This document shows, piece after piece, positions 34,463-43,112 of a stretch of 64,000 nucleotides of DNA. The position numbers and the translations under genes were made by a program. Below the pieces are notes generated by a model, which saw only the letters and a program-made list of their open reading frames with translations, searched no databases and was not told where the DNA came from. The stretch lies in NCBI RefSeq assembly GCF_002008315.2, contig NZ_MVDG02000001.1, positions 2,232,001-2,296,000 on the forward strand, given 5' to 3'. The stretch's first letter is position 1; each line of letters starts with the position of its first letter. The stretch is from Arthrobacter sp. KBS0703 (GTDB lineage: Bacteria; Actinomycetota; Actinomycetes; Actinomycetales; Micrococcaceae).

Positions 34463-35983
34463 ATGGTCAAGGAACACCACGTCCGCGTGTACAAGAGCGA
34501 GGAAAACCTGCCGCGCGAAGACCAGCTCGCCCACAAGATCGCGGTGGTGGCGGCCGATCCCGTGGCAGTCACGGACGACGTCACCGACATGGTGATCAAC
34601 CGCGTCATCGACAACGCCTCTGTCGCCGTTGCCTCGCTGAACCGTGCCCCGATCATCGCCGCGCGGGCGCAGGCCCTGACCCATGGGCCCTCGGCCAACG
34701 GCAAGGGCGCCAAGGTCTTCGGCATCGGCGAGCGCGTTTCCCCCGAATGGGCAGCATGGGCCAACGGGGTGGCGGTCCGCGAACTGGACTACCACGACAC
34801 CTTCCTGGCAGCTGACTACTCCCACCCCGGCGACAACATCCCGCCCATCCTGGCCGTGGCACAGCACGTGGGCTCCAGCGGGGCGGACCTCATCCGCGGA
34901 ATCGCCACCGGCTATGAGATCCAAGTCAACTTGGTCAAGGCCATCTGCCTGCACAAGCACAAGATTGACCACGTGGCGCACCTCGGCCCGTCGGCGGCTG
35001 CCGGGATCGGCACGCTGCTGGGGCTCGACGTCGAAACCATCTTCCAGTCAGTTGGGCAGGCGCTGCACACGACCACCGCAACCCGTCAGTCGCGCAAGGG
35101 TGAGATCTCCACCTGGAAGGCCCACGCCCCCGCGTTTGCCGGCAAAATGGCCGTCGAAGCCGTGGACCGCTCCATGCGCGGCCAGACCTCCCCGGTTCCC
35201 ATCTATGAAGGCGAAGACGGCGTGATCGCCTGGATGCTCGACGGCCCGGACGCTTCCTACATGGTTCCGCTCCCCGACGCCGGCGAGGCCAAGCGGGCCA
35301 TCCTGGACACCTACACCAAGGAACACTCCGCCGAGTACCAGGCCCAGGCCTGGATCGACCTGGCCCGGAAACTCCACAAGGAACACCCGGAGGCCACTGA
35401 CCCGGCCAACGTCAAGTCCGTGCTGATCAGGACGAGCCACCACACGCACTACGTGATCGGCTCCGGCGCAAACGATCCGCAGAAGTACAGCCCCACCGCC
35501 AGCCGCGAAACCCTGGACCACTCCATCCCCTATATCTTCACCGTGGCCCTGCAGGACGGCTCCTGGCACCACGTGGATTCCTACTCCCCCGAGCGCGCCG
35601 GCCGGCCGGACACCGTGGAACTCTGGCACAAGGTCACCACCGTGGAAGACCCGGAGTGGACCCGCCGCTACCACTCCCTGGACATCTCCGAGAAGGCATT
35701 CGGCGGTTCCGTCGAAATCACGCTGGCCGACGGCACCGTCGTCACCGACGAGATTGCCGTGGCGGACGCCCATCCGCTGGGCGCCCGGCCGTTCGCCCGC
35801 GAGCAGTACGTGGACAAGTTCCGCACACTCGCAGCAGGTTTGGTGGAGGACGCGGAAATCGAACGGTTCCTCGACGCCGCTGCCCGGCTTCCGCAGCTGG
35901 CCGCCGGCGAGCTTGACCAGCTGAACATCACGGCCGCACCCGGTGTCATCGACTTCGCCGCCGCGCCCAAGGGGCTGTTCTAG
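34463..35983 (+). CDS. prpD: 2-methylcitrate dehydratase
   Basis: Dehydrates 2-methylcitrate to 2-methylaconitate in the methylcitrate cycle. The 506-residue protein belongs to the MmgE/PrpD family: [26 protein letters not shown] at the N-terminus, [29 protein letters not shown] with the conserved acidic/His active-site stretch, [28 protein letters not shown], and [19 protein letters not shown]. Length matches PrpD of Salmonella-type enzymes closely. The ATG at 34463 has AAGGAG upstream. It is followed without a gap by prpB (stop 35983, next start 35984), so expression is coupled. Confidence 0.95.
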   Translation: MVKEHHVRVYKSEENLPREDQLAHKIAVVAADPVAVTDDVTDMVINRVIDNASVAVASLNRAPIIAARAQALTHGPSANGKGAKVFGIGERVSPEWAAWANGVAVRELDYHDTFLAADYSHPGDNIPPILAVAQHVGSSGADLIRGIATGYEIQVNLVKAICLHKHKIDHVAHLGPSAAAGIGTLLGLDVETIFQSVGQALHTTTATRQSRKGEISTWKAHAPAFAGKMAVEAVDRSMRGQTSPVPIYEGEDGVIAWMLDGPDASYMVPLPDAGEAKRAILDTYTKEHSAEYQAQAWIDLARKLHKEHPEATDPANVKSVLIRTSHHTHYVIGSGANDPQKYSPTASRETLDHSIPYIFTVALQDGSWHHVDSYSPERAGRPDTVELWHKVTTVEDPEWTRRYHSLDISEKAFGGSVEITLADGTVVTDEIAVADAHPLGARPFAREQYVDKFRTLAAGLVEDAEIERFLDAAARLPQLAAGELDQLNITAAPGVIDFAAAPKGLF

Positions 35984-36889
35984 ATGCTGTATTCCAAGAC
36001 CACTCCGGAGCAGAAGCGCATCCGCTTCCGTGAGCTGCTCGCGTCCGGGACCGTCCAGCAGTTCCCGGGTGCCTTCAATCCGCTCTCGGCCCGGCTGATC
36101 GAGGAGAAGGGCTTCGCCGGCGTCTACATTTCCGGCGCCGTGCTGGCGAACGACCTCGGGCTGCCGGACATCGGCCTCACCACCCTCACCGAAGTGGCCA
36201 CCCGCGCCGGGCAGATCGCGCGCATGACCGACCTTCCATGCATCGTGGATGCCGATACCGGCTTCGGCGAGCCAATGAACGTTGCCCGGAGCGTCCAGGA
36301 ACTGGAGAACGCCGGGCTGGCCGGCTGCCACATCGAGGACCAGTTCAACCCGAAGCGCTGCGGCCACCTGGACGGCAAGAACGTGGTGGACTTGGACACG
36401 GCCACGAAACGGATCCGGGCCGCGGCCGACGCACGCCGGGATCCGAACTTCCTGATCATGGCCCGCACAGACATCCGTGCCGTGGACGGGCTGGAAGCGG
36501 CGCAGGAGCGGGCCAAAGCCCTGGTCGAGGCCGGTGCGGACGCTATTTTCCCGGAGGCCATGAAGGACCTCGGCGAATTTCAGGCCATCCGGGACGCAGT
36601 GGACGTGCCGATCCTGGCCAACATGACCGAATTCGGCAAGAGCGACCTTTTCACCGTGGAGCAGCTGCAGGGCGTGGGCGTGAACATGGTGATATATCCC
36701 GTCACCCTGCTCCGTAGTGCCATGGGCGCTGCGGAGCGTACGCTGGAATCGATTAAGGCCGACGGAACGCAGGAGGCACAGGTAGGGAACATGCTGACCC
36801 GCGCGCGGCTGTATGACCTCGTGGACTACGAGGCCTACAACCGCTTCGACACCGGCGTCTTCAACTTCCGGATCCCCGGAACGCACTGA
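35984..36889 (+). CDS. prpB: 2-methylisocitrate lyase
   Basis: Splits 2-methylisocitrate into pyruvate and succinate, the last step of the methylcitrate cycle. The 301-residue enzyme belongs to the isocitrate lyase superfamily, with YISGAVLANDLGLPDIGL, the Mg-binding DADTGFGEPMNV, the active-site signature KRCGHLDGK carrying the catalytic Cys, and IMARTDIRAVDGLEAA. No recognisable extension. The ATG directly follows the prpD stop. prpC follows after 73 bases, with its own good ribosome site. Confidence 0.95.
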   Translation: MLYSKTTPEQKRIRFRELLASGTVQQFPGAFNPLSARLIEEKGFAGVYISGAVLANDLGLPDIGLTTLTEVATRAGQIARMTDLPCIVDADTGFGEPMNVARSVQELENAGLAGCHIEDQFNPKRCGHLDGKNVVDLDTATKRIRAAADARRDPNFLIMARTDIRAVDGLEAAQERAKALVEAGADAIFPEAMKDLGEFQAIRDAVDVPILANMTEFGKSDLFTVEQLQGVGVNMVIYPVTLLRSAMGAAERTLESIKADGTQEAQVGNMLTRARLYDLVDYEAYNRFDTGVFNFRIPGTH

Positions 36890-36962
36890 CGCGCATTCCA
36901 TCCAGGACCACCGGCCGGGGCGGCCGGTGTACAGACAGACGCAAGGAACGAAGGAGTTCAGC

Positions 36963-38102
36963 ATGGCTGAAGAAGAGATCAAGAAGGGCCTCGCCGGCGT
37001 CGTGGTGGACTACACCGCCGTCTCCAAGGTCAATTCCGACACGAATTCACTGCTGTACCGCGGCTACCCCGTCCAGGAACTGGCGGCACGGTGCAGCTTC
37101 GAGGAGGTCGCCTTCCTGCTGTGGAACGGCGAACTCCCCAATGCCGAGGAACTGGCCGCCTTCACAGCCAGGGAGCGGGCCGGCCGGCGCCTGGATCCGG
37201 TGGTCAAGCAGGTGGTTGACGCCATCCCCACCACGGCGCACCCCATGGACGTCTGCCGGACCGCGGCGTCGGTGATGGGGGCCCGCCACGAGCTCTCGGA
37301 GGATTCGTCCCGCGAAGCAAACATGACCAAGGCCGTGGACCTGTTCGCGGCCATGCCCGCGGTGGTGGCCTATGACCAGCGCCGCCGTCGCGGCCAGGAA
37401 CTGGTGGAGCCCCGGGACGACCTGGGCTACTCCGCCAATTTCCTGTGGATGGCGTTCGGGGAGGAATCAGTTCCCGAGGTGGTGGATGCGTTCAACGTCT
37501 CCATGATCCTGTACGCGGAGCACTCGTTTAACGCCTCCACCTTCGCCGGACGCGTCATCATGTCCACGTTGTCCGATCTCCATTCGGCCGTCACGGGTGC
37601 CATCGGCGCGCTCAAGGGACCGCTGCACGGCGGCGCCAACGAAGCCGTCATGCACACCTTCGACGAGATCGGCATCCGTCCCGAGGAATCGCTCGAGGAG
37701 GCAGCCACCCGGGCCAAGACCTGGATGGAAGACGCCCTGGCCCAGAAGAAGAAAGTGATGGGCTTCGGGCACCGGGTCTACAAGCACGGTGACTCCCGTG
37801 TGCCCACCATGAAGGCCGCCCTGGACAAGATGATCGCGCACTACGGCCGCCCGGAACTGCTGGGACTGTACAACGGGCTCGAGACCGCCATGGATGAGGC
37901 CAAGGGAATCAAGCCGAACCTTGACTACCCGGCGGGCCCGACGTACCACCTGATGGGCTTCGACACGCTCATGTTCACGCCGTTGTTCGTCGCCAGCCGG
38001 ATCACGGGCTGGACCGCGCACTTCATGGAGCAGCTGGACTCGAACTCGCTGATCCGTCCGCTGAGCGCCTACAACGGCGTAGAGGAACGGCACGTTCCGT
38101 AG
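36963..38102 (+). CDS. prpC: 2-methylcitrate synthase
   Basis: Condenses propionyl-CoA with oxaloacetate. The 379-residue type II-like citrate synthase fold protein has catalytic residues in GPLHGGANEAV, GFGHRVYKHGDSRVP and NLDYPAGPTYHLMG. LSAYNGVEERHVP at the end is typical of methylcitrate synthases from actinobacteria. Start ATG 36963 has GAAGGAG at the right distance; an earlier in-frame start runs back into prpB and is rejected. Together with prpD, prpB and prpE it gives a complete propionate route except for a separate aconitase. A strong hairpin lies just after the stop. Confidence 0.94.
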   Translation: MAEEEIKKGLAGVVVDYTAVSKVNSDTNSLLYRGYPVQELAARCSFEEVAFLLWNGELPNAEELAAFTARERAGRRLDPVVKQVVDAIPTTAHPMDVCRTAASVMGARHELSEDSSREANMTKAVDLFAAMPAVVAYDQRRRRGQELVEPRDDLGYSANFLWMAFGEESVPEVVDAFNVSMILYAEHSFNASTFAGRVIMSTLSDLHSAVTGAIGALKGPLHGGANEAVMHTFDEIGIRPEESLEEAATRAKTWMEDALAQKKKVMGFGHRVYKHGDSRVPTMKAALDKMIAHYGRPELLGLYNGLETAMDEAKGIKPNLDYPAGPTYHLMGFDTLMFTPLFVASRITGWTAHFMEQLDSNSLIRPLSAYNGVEERHVP

Positions 38103-38123
38103 CGTCCGCTTCCGCGGAACGCA

Positions 38124-38167
38124 CGACGCCGGGCCGGTCACCTTATCGGGTGACCGGCCCGGCGTCG
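38124..38167. terminator. Strong stem-loop terminator after prpC
   Basis: Arms CGACGCCGGGCCGGTCACC and GGGTGACCGGCCCGGCGTCG are perfectly complementary around a short ATAA-type loop. The hairpin lies 20 bases past the prpC stop and before the convergent end of the sigma-factor partner gene, so it probably acts in both directions. Confidence 0.85.
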
Positions 38168-38181
38168 TCATGTCGGGGATG

Positions 38182-39093
38182 CTATTTCACACGCCGCAGC
38201 TCCAGTGAGACCAGCATCTTTTTCACGTCCTGATACTCCTGCGTCTTCATATAGGCCTTCGCTTCGGCAAGCGAATCGAAGGTGAGCGCCGCCGCCCGGC
38301 CGCTGGCCTCGAGCCACAACGAGTCGCCAAAATGAACGAAGGGAACGTCGTCCGGGGCGAGGATCATGTTGTCCAACCCGCAGGTTACGGTGCCGGGACT
38401 CTGGGGGATGTCGGTTAATGCCATGGAGCCATACACCTTGTCTGACTGGATAACCCTGAACACAAAGGCCGACGGACCGCGGGGAAACTCCCTGAGCTTC
38501 GACGCCTTCTGCGGAATGTCGAGGACGACTGAATCGAGCATGGCGAACGGCTTGGGTTCCGGGCAGGCCGGACCGCCCGCGCCGTCGTAGGCCAATGACA
38601 AGGTTGCCATGGTTTTGCCGGCCGGATTCCTCACTTCAACGGTGTTGAACGCACCCACATCGGTCTTCTGGGGAGCTTCAGATAAGGTCCAGCCAGCAGG
38701 GTGTTCAAAGGTTGCCTGCCCCGTGCCGTCGGTGAAGGAAGTCCATGCGGCGGCCGCCGGTGATGGCGTGCGTGTGCGTGTGGGTCCGGGTGTCGCCGCC
38801 GTCGATTCCGACGGGGGCACCGTTCCGGCCGGAGAGGTCGAGGAGGTCAGCGGACCAAGGTTGGTGGCCACGAGGATGCCTGCGGTGACGGCTGCCGCGA
38901 GCATCAGTACGCCAGCCAGCCGGGCGCGCCTCAGCCTGCGGTCCGGAAGTGCTGTGATGCTGGCCGGCAGGCTGTCGCTGAATATCGGGGCCTCGTTGAG
39001 CACTCTGCGCAGGGCAGCCTCAGCGGCGGGTTCCGCGGCGGGATCGTGGCGGAGCGGGTCTGCACTGGAAATCAGGTTTTTGATCGGATCCAT
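38182..39093 (-). CDS. Membrane-anchored partner of the adjacent ECF sigma factor (hypothetical, possible anti-sigma)
   Basis: A 303-residue single-pass membrane protein. The cytoplasmic N-terminus (about 1-65, PLRHDPAAEPAAEAALRRVL) precedes a helix ARLAGVLMLAAAVTAGILVATNL. After it comes a Thr/Pro/Ser-rich linker, then an outside domain beginning AAWTSFTDGTGQATFEHPAGWTL and ending AKAYMKTQEYQDVKKMLVSLEL. It lacks the His-x3-Cys-x2-Cys zinc anti-sigma motif. Its ATG is one base past the sigma-factor stop, which strongly suggests co-regulation. A paralogue with the same architecture and the same ending (ARAYMKTPAYADAKRM) occurs at 40196-41308. Anti-sigma function is an inference from position and topology. 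Confidence 0.75.
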   Translation of the reverse strand: MDPIKNLISSADPLRHDPAAEPAAEAALRRVLNEAPIFSDSLPASITALPDRRLRRARLAGVLMLAAAVTAGILVATNLGPLTSSTSPAGTVPPSESTAATPGPTRTRTPSPAAAAWTSFTDGTGQATFEHPAGWTLSEAPQKTDVGAFNTVEVRNPAGKTMATLSLAYDGAGGPACPEPKPFAMLDSVVLDIPQKASKLREFPRGPSAFVFRVIQSDKVYGSMALTDIPQSPGTVTCGLDNMILAPDDVPFVHFGDSLWLEASGRAAALTFDSLAEAKAYMKTQEYQDVKKMLVSLELRRVK

Positions 39094-39094
39094 C

Positions 39095-39601
39095 TCATGC
39101 ACCCATCTTCTGTGTGACCGACCCGGCGGCCACAGGCATGTGCTTGCGGAAGGCGGCCCTGGCACGGTGCAGGCGGACCTTTGCGGCGGATTCGCTGCAC
39201 CCCAGGACACCGGCGATCTCGGCCGTGCTCAGCTCGTCCCAGTAGGCCATTTGGAGGATGTCGCGCTCACTGTCGCGGAGGGCGGCCAGCGCGTCGTGGA
39301 CCACCAGGTCCTCGGACCCCGAGCCGGAGAGCTCAGCGGATGCCCGCAGTTTTATCTGGAGCGCCAGGAGCCGGTCACGGCTGCGGTACGCATTTCCGAT
39401 CAGGTTCCGCGCGACGGTGAACATCCAGGCGATGTCGGTCCGCGGCGCGTCACCCCATTTCTGCCACACAACGCGGAACACGTCCGCGGCGAGCTCTTCG
39501 GCGAGCTCCGTCGATTCCACGCGCCGCCGCACAAATCTGTAAACCCGCGGATAGCTGTCCCTGTGAACGGCGATGAACGCCAGTTCGCGTTCCGATTCCA
39601 C
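39095..39601 (-). CDS. ECF-type RNA polymerase sigma factor
   Basis: A 168-residue sigma-70 family factor with only regions 2 and 4. Region 2 is YPRVYRFVRRRVESTELAEELAADVFRVVWQKW with TDIAWMFTVARNLIGNAYR after it; region 4 is LRDSERDILQMAYWDELSTAEIAGVLGCSESAAKVRLHRARAAFRKHM. The GTG at 39601 begins VESERELAFIAVHRD; a GGGGGA lies very close, so the start is uncertain by a few codons. The downstream gene is its probable membrane partner, starting one base after this stop. Signal and regulon are unknown. Confidence 0.88.
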   Translation of the reverse strand: MESERELAFIAVHRDSYPRVYRFVRRRVESTELAEELAADVFRVVWQKWGDAPRTDIAWMFTVARNLIGNAYRSRDRLLALQIKLRASAELSGSGSEDLVVHDALAALRDSERDILQMAYWDELSTAEIAGVLGCSESAAKVRLHRARAAFRKHMPVAAGSVTQKMGA

Positions 39602-39675
39602 GCATCCCCCAAACGTAAGAAGTTGAGTCCTGACCTGGCAGGCTAACCGGTTAGTTTCCGCGAAGAAGCGTGCGG

Positions 39676-40167
39676 TTACACGCCCCGGTAAGAATATTCG
39701 GCGGACGCCACTGTTTCGTTGTCCTCGTTCAGCGTGATGATCGCGTCGACGACGCCACCGTTGAGCGCCACCGGCAGCCAGTGCTCTGCGTCCTGCCACA
39801 TGCGGCCCAGGGGAAGGGCGGAGGTCAGGAACCACTCCGGAATAATCTCGGAACTCTCCGCGGGGTCGCCCGCCCACCGACGGGCAGTAAATAGTCGTGT
39901 GGACATGTTCCAGTCCGGCCGGGCGGGGAATACAAACTCCACTGTTCCCGCATCGCGCAGGTCCTCCTCGAGGACAACGATGGCCGCCTCTTCCAGTACC
40001 TCACGGCAGGCGGCCTCGGCGTCCGTTTCGCCCGCTTCGACGTGCCCGCCCAGGCCGACGATTTTCCCGGTTCCGAATCCGGTCTTCTTCAGGCCCAGCA
40101 GGACCTCCGTCCCGTCGCCAGGGCGCTCCCGGAGGAGGAAGCACAGGGTGACGGGCACAGAGGTCAT
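39676..40167 (-). CDS. Nudix hydrolase, MutT/MTH1-like (8-oxo-dGTP diphosphatase type)
   Basis: A 163-residue Nudix enzyme. It starts MTSVPVTLCFLLRERPGDGTEVLLGLKKTGFGTGKIVGLGG, which is close in layout to MTH1-type proteins. The Nudix box G-H-V-E-A-G-E-T...R-E-V-L-E-E-A holds the metal-binding Glu residues, although the usual Gly after EE is Ala. It likely hydrolyses oxidised purine nucleotides, but other nucleoside diphosphate derivatives are possible. It sits between two sigma-factor/partner pairs on the same strand and may have been carried with them. Confidence 0.87.
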   Translation of the reverse strand: MTSVPVTLCFLLRERPGDGTEVLLGLKKTGFGTGKIVGLGGHVEAGETDAEAACREVLEEAAIVVLEEDLRDAGTVEFVFPARPDWNMSTRLFTARRWAGDPAESSEIIPEWFLTSALPLGRMWQDAEHWLPVALNGGVVDAIITLNEDNETVASAEYSYRGV

Positions 40168-40195
40168 GCAGACCAGCCTAGCCGCGGAATGTCTG

Positions 40196-41308
40196 TCAGT
40201 CCGAAATCCGGAGCGACGTGATCATACGTTTGGCGTCCGCGTACGCCGGCGTCTTCATGTAGGCACGGGCAGCATCGAGGTTGGCAAACTGCAGAACACC
40301 CTGCTGCGGTGAATTACCCGGCCCCATCTGGAGAGCACCGGCGAACATGTAGATCGGCGAGGCGGATGTTCCGTTGACCAGGTTGTAGATCGTGCATGCT
40401 TTGCCGTCCGGGCCGCCCGCCGTGCTCGTCAGTCCATAGGTGGCGATGACTCCGCCGGCATCCTCCATGGCACGGAAGGCGAACCGCGGGGTCACGGAAT
40501 CCGGAACCTGCGGGTTGTACGGGAGGTCCACTTCGGCGAAGTCCAGCACCGTGTAGGGGACGGGCTCCGTGAAGCAGGCACCGCCCACCGCTCCGGACCC
40601 TCCGTAGGTCAAGATCGCCACGATCTTTCCGGCGTGGTCCTTCACCTCGATGTTGACGGCGTCCGGGGCAGCGCCTGCGGCGGGAACAACGGTCCAGGTG
40701 CCGGGGTGGTCGAAGCTGACCTTCCCGCCGCTGCTCCGGTACGTGGCCCAGCCGGCGGGCAGCGGCCCTGCACTTGCGCTGGCGGCGGCGGCGGCGGACG
40801 TTGCCGGCGCTGCGGGCTCGGCCGGCAGCGGAGGCAATGCCACGGGAGGCGTCGGGGGCGCCGCCGTGGCTACCGTCGCCGAGGCGGCGCCCGGCGAATT
40901 GGGGCTGTCTCTTATACACATCTAGATGTGTATAAGAGACAGGGGTGTGACTGGCCGCGCGGTCTCGGTGCTGGCCGCCGGCGCCGGCACGGGAGCGGGA
41001 CTACCGACGTTTCCGGCTACGACGCCCACCGTGATGACGGCCGCAGCGGCCAGCCCGGCCACGGAAGCCCTGAGCACGGTCCGGTTGTTCCGGCGCCCGT
41101 CCGGGCGTGCCTGCGAGGCAGAAGCCCGGCCGGCGTCGTCCGTGAAGGCACGAATCCCGCCGTCTGCCCCGGGGACTCCCCCGGGCGCTGGCACTGCAGA
41201 CAAATGAACCGCCGGCGCCGCCGTGACACCAATGGGACTGCCGGGCGGCTGGTCCGGAACCGCGACGCGGGGCCGGGCGTTCCTCATAAGCTCTTCAATG
41301 CGGTCCAT
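40196..41308 (-). CDS. Paralogous membrane partner of ECF sigma factor, interrupted by adapter sequence
   Basis: This gene is split by an adapter pair at 40905-40942. The N-terminal part (from ATG 41308) reads MDRIEELMRNARPRVAVPDQP, a hydrophilic cytoplasmic segment, then the helix VLRASVAGLAAAAVITVGVVAGNVG and a Pro/Ala/Thr linker. After the artefact comes an Ala/Pro-rich linker, then the outside domain LPAGWATYRSSGGKVSFDHPGTWTVVP and the ending ARAYMKTPAYADAKRMITSLRISD. Architecture and both ends match the product at 38182-39093, so the two are paralogues. The artefact contains a stop (TAG) and a false start; without it a single protein of about 360 residues is expected. Some linker bases may have been lost. 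Confidence 0.8.
40905..40942. other. Back-to-back Tn5 mosaic ends (Nextera adapter), full 38 bases
   Basis: Both 19-base mosaic ends are complete and directly abutted, CTGTCTCTTATACACATCT then AGATGTGTATAAGAGACAG, forming a perfect palindrome. It splits the sigma-partner gene with an in-frame stop. Since the two gene halves lie in the same frame and 38 is not a multiple of three, at least two native bases were lost or the flanks are imperfect. Confidence 0.96.
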
Positions 41309-41310
41309 TC

Positions 41311-41814
41311 CTAGCCCTTCCTGTCCGTCTTCAGGTGTGCCGGGAGGCGCCGTGCAAATGCCTTACGGGCACGGTGAAGCCGCACCCCGGCCGCCGACAC
41401 GGAGCATTTGAGCGTTTCGGCGAGTTCCGCCGTCGTCAGGTCATCCCAATAACTGAGCATGAGCACTTCACGGTCCTTGTCGTTGAGCTGGAGCAGTATT
41501 TCGGCGACAGCTGCGCGCTCGTCGTCGCCGCCGGATTGGGCCGAAATCCGGGCTTCGGCCTGCAGCCGCTCCGTCAGCCGCTGTTTGCGTTCCCTGCCCC
41601 GATATTCGTTGCCGACGACGTTTCTTGCGGTGGCGATCAGCCAGCCGGGGCTGGGGGCCTCGGGAAAGTCCTTCTCCCATGCGATGCGAAAGACGTCGTT
41701 GGCCAGTTCTTCAGCCCGGGGGCTGTCATTGACGCGGTACGCGATGTATTTGTACACCCGGCCGAAGTGTTCGGAGTGCATCGCGACGAACTGATGCTCC
41801 CTGGTAGCCAACAT
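41311..41814 (-). CDS. ECF-type RNA polymerase sigma factor, second paralogue
   Basis: A 167-residue sigma factor with region 2 (FGRVYKYIAYRVNDSPRAEELANDVFRIAWEKD, then GWLIATARNVVGNEYRGRERKQ) and region 4 (LNDKDREVLMLSYWDDLTTAELAETLKCSVSAAGVRLHRARKAF). It resembles the factor at 39095-39601 along its length and has the same downstream partner arrangement, two bases from its stop to the partner ATG. The pair of modules probably came from a local duplication, now diverged. The function is unknown. Confidence 0.88.
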   Translation of the reverse strand: MLATREHQFVAMHSEHFGRVYKYIAYRVNDSPRAEELANDVFRIAWEKDFPEAPSPGWLIATARNVVGNEYRGRERKQRLTERLQAEARISAQSGGDDERAAVAEILLQLNDKDREVLMLSYWDDLTTAELAETLKCSVSAAGVRLHRARKAFARRLPAHLKTDRKG

Positions 41815-42034
41815 GCTGTTTCCCCCTGTGACGGCTGACCTTCACCCGCTGACCGTTAAGTGTCTCCGGAGCGGCCGGTTTTTACATGCATTTCTGTTAA
41901 ATGCATGTCGTCGCAGGTGGCAGCGATAAGCGGCGCGATTCTCGCGTCGTCAATTGCGCCGGGGCAGCTCAGGGTCTCCCGCTGTTTCGCTAGAGGGCCG
42001 TTGTGAATGCATTGCGCTGGAACGCCCGGGGCGC

Positions 42035-43112
42035 TTAGCCCAGGGCCCGGGGGTGGGCGGCGGCGTAGATCTCCCGCAGGGTATCCGCCGTCACCAGGGT
42101 GTAGACCTGCGTGGTGGTCACGGACGCGTGCCCGAGGAGTTCCTGGACGACGCGCACGTCCGCGCCGCCCTCAAGCAGGTGGGTGGCGAACGAGTGGCGG
42201 AGCGTGTGGGGGGAAACGTCCTTGGTGATGTTGGCCTTGTCCGCCGCAGCCTTTAGGATGGTCCAGGCGCTCTGCCTGCTGATGCGCCCTCCCCTGGCGT
42301 TTAGGAAAAGCGCGGGCGTGCCCTTGCCTTTGGCGGCCAGCAGGGGGCGGCCGCGGACCAGGTAGGCATCAAGCGCCCGGGCTCCGTACGAACCCAGCGG
42401 AACGAGCCGCTCCTTGGAGCCTTTGCCGAACAGGCGTACGATCGCGGGCCCGTGCTCGGCCGGCTGCAGCGAGATGTCGTCCACGTCCAGCCCCACGGCT
42501 TCGCTGATGCGCGCCCCGGTGGAGTAGAGGAACTCGAGCAGCGCCCGGTCCCGCAGGCCCGTGGCGGTGTCCGTACCGGCCGCTTCCAGGATCCTGGTGA
42601 CCTCGTCCACCGTGATGGCCTTGGGCAGCCTTTTCCCCGGCATGGGCGGGTGGACATCGCTGGCCGGGTCCGCCGTCGTGGTCCCTTCCAGTGCCCAGAA
42701 CTTGTGCAGTCCGCGGACGGCGACCACCGTCCGCGCCGCCGAGCGCACCCCAAGCGGGGTCCCGCCGTCGGAGCCTGTCTCTTATACACATCTAGATGTG
42801 TATAAGAGACACGTGGTGGCGGGTCACGTCGCCGGGGCTGCTGACGCCCTCGGCGGCGAGGTAGTTCGAGTAGCGGGCAAGGTCACGACGGTAGGCAGAG
42901 AGCGTGTTGGCCGCCAGGCCGCGTTCGACGCCCATGTGCTGGAGGTAATCCGTCACCGCGCGGTCGATGGCCGTCCGCGGGCGTTCCGGGCGCGCGGGGA
43001 CCGGAACGGCTTCTGCCGGCGCCGGATCCCCGCGCCCCGGACCCGTTGGAGTGCCTGCTTCCCCCGCGGCGTCCGCCGGAGGCCGTTCTGCTGCTGCCGT
43101 GCCCGCAGTCAT
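42035..43112 (-). CDS. xerD: Tyrosine recombinase XerD, interrupted by adapter sequence
   Basis: A site-specific recombinase that resolves chromosome dimers at dif. The N-terminal DNA-clamp domain reads [34 protein letters not shown], preceded by a Pro/Ala-rich leader, and stops at TRHHV where the adapter pair begins. After the artefact the frame changes and the sequence resumes [26 protein letters not shown]. The catalytic domain holds [13 protein letters not shown] (Arg), [39 protein letters not shown] with His-x-x-Arg, His and the nucleophile Tyr. Probably about ten codons of native sequence at the join are missing. Start ATG overlaps the Nudix gene stop by one base. Confidence 0.92.
42775..42811. 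other. Back-to-back Tn5 mosaic ends (Nextera adapter) inside xerD
   Basis: The full CTGTCTCTTATACACATCT is followed by AGATGTGTATAAGAGAC plus one base, lacking the terminal G. The xerD frame on the two sides differs, so the join either replaced or lost native bases. It is a library artefact. Confidence 0.95.

Noticed and set aside
35048..36982. 644-residue minus-strand frame across prpD-prpB
   Set aside because: It lies antisense to well-supported prp genes and has no family motifs.
27870..41814. Genomic island with integrase in the xerD-parA gap
   Set aside because: No integrase, tRNA attachment site or direct repeats were seen at the edges; xerD is the housekeeping recombinase.
23669..42811. 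Paired 19-bp inverted repeats as traces of a Tn5-like transposon or MITE
   Set aside because: The 19-mer is the synthetic mosaic end, not IS50 OE or IE. The pairs have no cargo, no 9-bp target duplication was seen, and the flanking genes are colinear.
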